The notes under the pieces are model-generated. The model made no database searches. It had not been told where the DNA came from and saw only the letters and a program-made list of their open reading frames with translations. Position numbers and translations under genes: made by a program. Below are positions 52,701 through 61,700 of a DNA stretch of 64,000 bases, in pieces. This stretch comes from Trachythela sp. YZ-2020 (taxonomy: Eukaryota > Cnidaria > Anthozoa > Malacalcyonacea > Clavulariidae), in NCBI GenBank assembly GCA_016169945.1, contig JADLSH010000395.1, forward strand, positions 1,312,501 to 1,376,500. The letters run 5' to 3'. Within the stretch, counting starts at the first letter, position 1. Each line of letters opens with the position of its first letter.

Positions 52701-55700
52701 ACCTAAATCATAATTTAGAGAGGTTGTGTTAACTTTTGCTAAAAATGCTGCTGTGGGTTTGGGTTGAAACTGCAGTAAAATGTAAAAAGCTTAAAACACT
52801 CCAATGTTCAGAGGAAGGCTATTCACATGTTACTGACCTCCTGACAAAACTCGAAACTTCTAAGTGTTTTGAGTCTTCTTTGAATAGGTTCAGTAGTTTC
52901 AAAAAACCCATGGCAGCTGCAGGGACGGATCCTTCCTAATCTGACAGAGGGGGTGCAGATTTTTCCGGGGGGTGCACCCTTCCGCCACCAGTGCAAATTA
53001 TGTCAAATGTGCGCACCCCCCTACACCCCCCCCCCCCAGTAGATCCGCCGATGGGCAGCTGATCGTTATATAACCCTTTATTATAATTAAGAATGATGAA
53101 TGGTGACATACACTGTATTTAAAAACAAGGCAAGGACAAAGGGTGCACTGTCAATACTGAATACTCAGAAAAAAACACTTTCATTGCATGCAAAATATGT
53201 CAATGATAGTCTTACCTTTGTATTTTAACTCTGTAGTTTATTTATTTACTAATCTTTGTTTTCTTCTTTCAAAATAATATTCGCGGGCTTTTGGCCTTTT
53301 GCGTGGGTTTACACGAGACGCCATGTTTGTAACAAGCTTGTTGTTTCGAGCTTGTTACGGATTGAATTTGACAAGCTTGCTACAGCTCAGTATCAACAAA
53401 GTTGTGCCAAGTAGTTGACAAGCTTGCTACAAGCTTGTTGGCAACAACCTTGTTACGGCTCTGTCACAACAACCTTGCTGCAAGGACGCGAACAAGTTGC
53501 TACAAGAATGTTTCAACATCTGGGAACAAGCAGTGCGAACACATCCTGATGACAAGTTGTTGATGCAGACTTGCTACAAGTCTGCTGCAGGTTTGTTACA
53601 ACTTGTGCGTTTTTACGTGTGTACCTCACGCTGCTGTGGTTACATATTGAGTTACAATTGTGTTAATGCAGCCGGAAGTCAGTCATTAGAGACATTTTCC
53701 TCGTACATTTGGCGGGAAGTACGAAGCTAAAATGAACATATTTTGTGATTGGCTTAAAGCAAAGTGATCAGTGTTTGTGACTTGTTCTTTAAAATCTATT
53801 CCATAGTCTTATTGTGCTTCATTGTTATAATCAGCCAATCACAGAACTTGTTCATATTCCGACCCAAATTTCGTCCCCTTATAATGGCAGATTTATATTG
53901 TCAACCAGTGTTTCACTGGTTTCATTTTCTGCAGCTGGGAACAATGGGTTGTGCTTTCCAGTTACTTTTAAGATCAGAAAAAGTGACGCGTACCTTTAAA
54001 ATTGAAGTAATCCTCCATGACTGTCATCAATGACGTCATTTGACAGAACAACAATATCCTATGATTTAACAAAAATAAAACAGCACATTAAATCAATGCA
54101 AAATAGATTGCAAAAAAAACAAATCAGTGGTGTCACTTGGCAAAATATTAATTGGGGGGGGGGGGGATTGTTTAAGTTGCAATCATATTATCACCCTTTT
54201 GCCCTGCAATGGTTGTAAAATTATTGGGGGGTGGGGTTACCCATTCAAAACCGTTTTATTGGAGCCTTGTACAGGCATTAGCTTTCGACATTTTCTGAAA
54301 CACATTTTCTGAATACTGCACCCAACGCGCGCGTATTCGCGAGACTGTGATAATCTTAGAGGGTGAAGAGCTTTATGTTATGTTGTATAACTATGCTGTA
54401 TACGTGTACGTTTACGTACCTATGGTTTGTGCTTATCAGTTTCATCATAATTCGATCGAGAAGTTCAAATTTTCCTGCACATCGCACAAGCTGTTGTCTA
54501 AAAATTTCAATACATACAATCGATCTTAGGCTTGATGACGTCACTTCTACATAATGCAACCAACATGCATAGTAGCATAGTAGCATTACTTACTGTAAGA
54601 ACGTGATACATACCCTTGCACCAGGCCTCCAGTAAAACCAAGATGCTCAGCGATTGATTCCTATCGTGAATAAATACAAGACTAAAACTATATGGGTCTG
54701 GGGTCAATGATCACTGGCAATTCCAACACTATAAATTCATCATGTTGGCATCTCGTTATATATATATATTTACTGTGTATTTATTCATTTTTCATATCTA
54801 AGTGTGGACGTGTAGTACTGTAGACGCAAAATCTGGACCTACATGTCATTATGTCATTGGGTAATCTATGTACAATGTACAGCTGCCCGCGTGTTCTCCC
54901 GCGAGACCTTCACGCGCCGGGGACGAGGCTGCAGCTGTCCTATGTAGGGAGATTAGACCGATACTTGACTAAAATGGCGACCCTTTCACTTTAAACCGTT
55001 GATCAGCGATATTTCAGATTAGTTACATGTAGTTTATTGATATAACCAGTTCACTGACCTCAATATGCTGGAATACAAATGGATGGTTACAAATCTTTCT
55101 TAACTGCATGATGGTATTCATCAATGTTTTGGCTCCACCACGACCCTGAAAAGGAATGCAAACACAATATGGTATACCCACATTTTCTTGGAAATGTGGG
55201 ACGGGGGGTTTGGCGACGGAATATTTCCTGTCCCACCGACGCAACAAAATCTCTGATCGTGGCAAAGCATGAAAGTAGCATCATCTCACATAATCAAATA
55301 TTGAAGAGAAAACTTGTGATCGAAGAAAAATTGTGACTGAAAAATGTTAACACTGGTTTAGGAACAGCAAACTTGATATTAAAATTGGTTTTACTGCAAC
55401 TGGACTCTCTAACTCAGTGGTCAGAGCGCTGCACCGGAATCGCAAGGCCACAGATACGAATCCTGTCGAGAGAGGGCTCCAGGATTGGTTCTTAAATATG
55501 TATATGGTTTTTATCTCGAAATTTCCATCCACGAAAAGCCTATCACAATTAGCATAAAACCGCAATATATTACCTTTTTATCTTTCTCAGAACCATCAGT
55601 CAATAAGACTCCTTTCTTGTACATATGTTGATATAGCAATTTCTGCAAGTCTGACATGTCGCACTTGATCACGTACTCAGTCTAGAAATATTACTTGAGT

Positions 55701-58700
55701 CAACATTTGATATGTTCAACTATGCTAACAAAACAATGGACGTTATGTTTTGTCACCTTTTCTGGCAGCTGAGACTCTACTTCTTTCTTTAAACGCCGTA
55801 ACAAAAATGGACGTAAAACCTAAATATGAGATTTAATTTTAACAAAATATTTTGAAGATATCTCAAGTGTGGCGGCAGTGTATTTCAATAAACTCTGTAT
55901 TTCAAGAAAACTTCGAAGGCACCTTCCCCCGAGAGTCGATGTTTTTTCATCTTTTTCGGGTAGTTCTGACCAAAATTCCACAGTTTATTTAAGTTATTCT
56001 GAAGTACAGGAATAGGTGGGAGACGGAACTTATATTTTTTTTTGAAATTACTTGTATGAATGGACCATAATATTAATTTTTAAATTGGGTAATTAGGATT
56101 ACTTTACAGAATTTACATCTAACATCATCCCTTGTTTGGGAGCTATTGCTACGAACTAATACATGAATACAAGAATGCTTTCTTTATTTTTAACACCAAA
56201 AAATTGGGACACATTAGACATTGAACTTGATGAACTACTGAACTACTGAACTTACTTTGTGCAAACGCCTAATGATCAACAACGTTTCTTCTTCATTCAG
56301 CTCCATCTACATAGAAAATTTCAATGAAGAACGAATATATTTGAAACATATAAGAAGACTTTAGTCGCTTTTGACATTATGTAATCTCTTTGCTCGCGAC
56401 TTTTGGTGAAATTCTTCGCCCGCAGGTTAATAAAACTATAACACTCTCGTACCTTTTCTCCAGTCATTGCAAAAGGAGCATTAAACCACTGATCAAATGT
56501 ATTACAACATTTGAAGATGGACGGTAATAAGAAATTCAGTAATGCCCACATCTCAGGAAGACGATTCTGAAATGAGGAGGAACATTATATTTGAATTGTA
56601 TACGTGAAAACGATTGTAACTACAAAGTGATTTAGACCAAATCCACACAATGCCGGTGTGAAATACATGAGACGAATTCACGTAGGTACACGCGAAACAT
56701 TAAAATTTCAATACGTTCAGTTTCACTCTAGTTATTCATCCCAGAGTTCAATTAGTGCCATTCCATCATGACTCGGAGTACATGAAAAACACGCATTGTT
56801 ACAATTAGGTAAAACCATCTATGGGTAGAACAGTAAGATGGTTTCGAGTGTGTTTTGCAAATACTTTCAATCACAAGCCCTCATTTTACAGTAGTATTGT
56901 GTATTTATACCATAATTATATAGAGGAGTACAAGATGACATTAACTGGATTCGTTAGCGCACCCTATACAAGCGCTCATGCAATTTATAACGTCATCTAT
57001 GATTTTTAACGCCATATCCATAAATGAATAATTTATTCAATATGGTTACCTGTAGAGGAGTACCAGTAAGAAGTACACGATGTGGTGCGGAGTAATATGT
57101 ATTCAAAATTTGAGTTAATTTACAATGATGATTTTTCATTCGATGACCTTCATCTATAATCATGTACTTCCAGCGCACCTACATTGAAATGATATAACAC
57201 GCCGGTTGTATGAATAGTTAAAGTTAACTATAGTAAGTGCGAAAGTTAACCAATCAGAATCGCTTATTTTTAGACTTGACTACTACTTAACTACAAAACG
57301 GTTGGTTAAAAAATAGTTAAGAGTTTTATACAACCGGCCCTAGGCATGAATATAAAGGCCGAACATGTTAGGTTGGGGACGTCACCATTTTATTTACCCT
57401 TTGTGAAGTCATACGTTATACGTACGCATCCTGAATATTTAATGACTGTTTCCCACATACTAATGACCCGAATATTAAATGAGCGTGTAACCATGTGGGA
57501 TCTAAAAAACAGGCTCGAACGGTACCTTTATTACTACTTAAAACAATTAGAAACCTGAAATTCAAAACACCAAGACCTGCAAGTGTAAGGTCTCTCTTTG
57601 TCGAGCTTCAGATTTAACCCCGAGTATAAAACGTTTACACTGTCATGAAATTTCTTCTTATCAATGACTTTGATCCAAATTTTACTCAAAGACTCCAAAG
57701 CACTTCAAAATTAAGGGTATCCTAACACTATATTATATAATGCCGTTGGACTTTGGTTCTCGCTTGAAATACAAGATGTAAATGCAGAATTCTGGCATTT
57801 CGAACGACGAGCAACTAGCAAGCAACTAGCAAGCAACTAGCAAGCAACTAGCAAGCAACTAGCAAGCAACTAGCAAGCAACTAGCAAGCAACTAGCAAGC
57901 AACTAGCAAGCAACTAGCAAGCAACTAGCAAGCAACTAGCAAGCAACTAGCAAGCAACTAGCAAGCAACTAGCAAGCAACCAGCAAGCAACCAGCAAGCA
58001 ACTAGCAAGCAACTAGCAAGTAACTAGCAAGCAACTAGCAAGCAACTAGCAAGCAACCAGCAAGCAACTGGCAAGCAACCAGCGCTAACCAGCAAGCAAC
58101 CAGCAAGCAACCAGCAAGCTAACCAGCAACCAGCAAGCAACCAGCAAGCAACCAGCAAGCAACCAGCAACCAGCAAGCAACCAGCAAGCAACCAGCAAGC
58201 AACCAGCAAGCAACCAGCAAGCAACCAGCAAGCAACTAGCAAGCAACCAGCAAGCAACCAGCAAGCAACCAGCAAGCAACCAGCAACTAGCAAGCAACTA
58301 GCAAGCAACTAGCAAGCAACTAGCAAGCAACTAGCAAGCAACTAGCAAGCAACTAGCAAGCAACTAGCAAGCAACTAGCAAGCAACTAGCAAGCAACTAG
58401 CAAGCGGGAGTTTGCATGAGAGTTTCATCAACTCTCATGCCCCAGTCAAACCAGAACAAGAGTTGCATGAGAGTTGATGAGAGTTGATGAGAGTGCATGA
58501 GAGTCGATGAGAGTTGGCGGTCAAACGCGAGCGAGAGTTGCAACTCTCATTGACTCTCATCAACTCTCATTCTCGTTTGTATATTATACGTGGAATAACA
58601 CATATACATTACCTTGGCTAGCACAGCTTTGTCTTTCATCACGTATTCGTACGTTGTAAGAATAACATTAAACTTCCCAGTTCTGATCTGATTAGCCAGA

Positions 58701-61700
58701 GATCGTCGACAGTTTGGTGAACCCTGATAGAACAAAATAAACTCTTTTGATTCAATTTATAAACTTCAATCGTAAAAATATAGGTTGTAAAATTTTAATA
58801 ACGTCCTTCTGTTGCAAATTAGGAAGTTATTGTTTGCCTACGAAAGTTGGTAAATGGTTCAATAGATGCCGTGTCCACGGGTAGACGGGCTCGTTTGAAT
58901 ACGCAAGCATTTTTTGCGGATTCGGGATTCGCCTCCCTTTCACACGTATCCGGCGAATACCCAACTGAAAACAACAGCGTATTCATGTGGACGCAAGGAA
59001 TTGGAAAGTCCACCCGGGTGCGTCGTTGCCATGATCAGTGGCGTGCTGGCAGGGGGGGGGGAGGGTGGCCATGGCCCCCCAGCGAATATTTTTTAGGGGG
59101 CGCCAAAACATAAATGGGGCGCCGAAATTGCACAAAATCACACAAAAGCGCTAGTCCGAATTGGAATTTTGTCAGATCCGATGAGAGTTTGAGATTGTTA
59201 CACCGATATGCCAGGTTTTCTTAGCAATGTTGGCTATCGCAAGATCGCATTACTTACTACTGCACTGCCGCAAGCACTGTTCAAAGTGTAGTACGTGCGC
59301 TTAATTTGAGTTCTGTTATTCGGAATACGACTTATACGAGGATTAAAAATTCACCAGCCTACCTACAACTACAAGCATTACTGTCCAGTCTGTAATATCT
59401 CAAAGGATGTAAATTGTTCATTGTGAAGTGATTTGGCTTACGATTACTGGTAAGTGTTGTAATTATCTCATCATAGAATTCCGTCAAATCGCCTCTCAAA
59501 ACGCAATAAATGGCATTTCAGGGACTCTAGATTTCAAAATTTTCCCGGGGAGGCAGCCCCCGACCCCCCTAGAGGTCTCGCGTCTACGACGCTCGCCCAT
59601 ACACAAATTACAAGGGGGGGGCAAATTCCCAGCTGGCCTCCTCTGGCGAACACGAGCCAGCACGCCACTGGCCATGATCGTTGGCTCATTGACTCATGTC
59701 ATTCATCAGCGCGTGCATAATAAGTGATTCTAGTTTTTTTATATCGTTTTAGCGTATTCGTGACGACGGTCGAAAACGATTTAGATACACTACGTGTGGA
59801 CGCATATTTTTTGAAACGGAACAAAATGTTTGGATTTTCAAACGAATCCGTGTACGCGTGGACGAAACAAAAGTGTCCGCAAATGAGCTTAATCATTTAT
59901 CCACATCTCTAATGATTAAAGAATTGACACATTTTTTTACTTTCAGCTAACCTTGTAAGATATAGAAATAATTGAAGGACACCATTTTTCAAACTCCAGA
60001 GTCCAATTAGATAATGTCCTGAGAAGTACAAAATAACAAAATTCTTACTTCCAGATCGCTGACCTAAGCCAGATTACTAAGATACATGTACACCATATTG
60101 TACGCCATCTAACATGAAAATATGAAATCATCTTGTCAAAATTTTCACCATGCAGTAGTGGGTGTTTCAAAGTGCTCTAAAATGGTTAGGAATGCTCTAA
60201 AAGCATCCAAAACGCCATTTATGCAGCACATTGCATGCATAATGCATTATTACTCTACCAAAAACTAGCCACTTGCAAAATCATTGTGCGAGGCCTCGAA
60301 TCAGCTGTGGTCACGAGGCGCACTAATAAACCTTCCACATGATCACGTTTGAGGCGCGTTCTTTGCAATTCAACACTCAGCCCCCCCCCCCTTTACCGTT
60401 ACCCCTACTTCCAGATACTTACGATAATGGTACAATAACTAAGAATGGTCCCATAATCTTCTTTTTCTCAATCAAATACGCCAACAAAGCAATTGTCTGA
60501 ATCGTCTTGCCCAGACCCATTTCATCTGCAAGGATTCCGTTCAAGTTATTGTTATGTAAGGACACCATCCACTCCAAACCACTGACCTACAGATAGAGAA
60601 ACAATAAAGATTGTAAGGCCTATTTTATGACGATACCTGTCATTTAGTCATTTGTAAAATATTCCAAAATGTCATTTAACATCGTTTCTTTTGATTGCTC
60701 GTCTACATCTATATGCACTATCTTGATTTTGACGGGTAAACCAAATCCGTATTTACATGAACAAATAGGCACAATTTTACCTGATATTCTTTCAATGTTC
60801 CACCAACGAGAATGTCTGGCTGTTGTTTTACATCTTCTTTCAATGCATGAGCAATGTTATAATAATTCTTACTTTCGTACACTGTCGTGCTCCTACACAC
60901 AATAGAATACAATAAGCACGCAGCATGAATGTCTGATTTTGGTGTCATGATCCCATGCACCTGACATAAAATACAATAAACACACAGCATGAGTGTCTGA
61001 TATTAGTGTCATGATCCCATGCACCTGACATAAAATACAATTATTGTGTATATCTTACACAGGCTCTTCTAAACATGACCAATGCATGACACTTTTTGCG
61101 TCTGCTGCTAGAATGCTTCATGTTACTGTAAGAGCGGCAATATTGTTGTCTCTGTAGACGCTGTCTACATGACACTGAGTTGAAAGGTTTCTCAGACCGG
61201 TTACAAGTCATTCCGCTAGTTAGACCGAACTATATCCGGGCCGGGACGAATTAGGAGGAGGATGAATCCAAACATAAAATCTTTTCAGACAGGTCTGAAA
61301 TTTGGGACAACCGTACTGTCGTAATTTCAAGAGATTTGTGCACGGTGAAGTCGTCGCAACATAAAATCGTAGCTCATTATAGAAGCTCTGATTGAAGTTT
61401 GCCGAGTTTCCAGACCATATCTCGATAGACTATGGAGGAAAGAACGAAGAAACTAAAATATTTCGTGCGAACACGCTGAAAAATTTCGATTTTCATCCCG
61501 CCCTTACTTCCTCCCGGTCTCATTGAAATGGACAGCATGAAAAGTAAATCTAAAAGAACATACTCGATGTCATCTTCAGCACCATATTCTTCTTTTCTCC
61601 TTTCTTCTTCAGTTTTATCTTTCGTATTTTTCTTTTGTCCTTCTCCTTCTTCATCATCATCATCTTCTTCATCTTCATCGACATCATCTTCATTATCAGA

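Noticed and set aside
55401..55480. tRNA gene
   Set aside because: A- and B-box-like words are present, but the acceptor stem does not pair and there is no clear anticodon loop; better explained as a SINE head.
58024..58308. Leu/Cys/Ala-rich membrane-like frame ([15 protein letters not shown])
   Set aside because: Translation of the 11-bp tandem repeat; hydrophobicity follows from the unit sequence.
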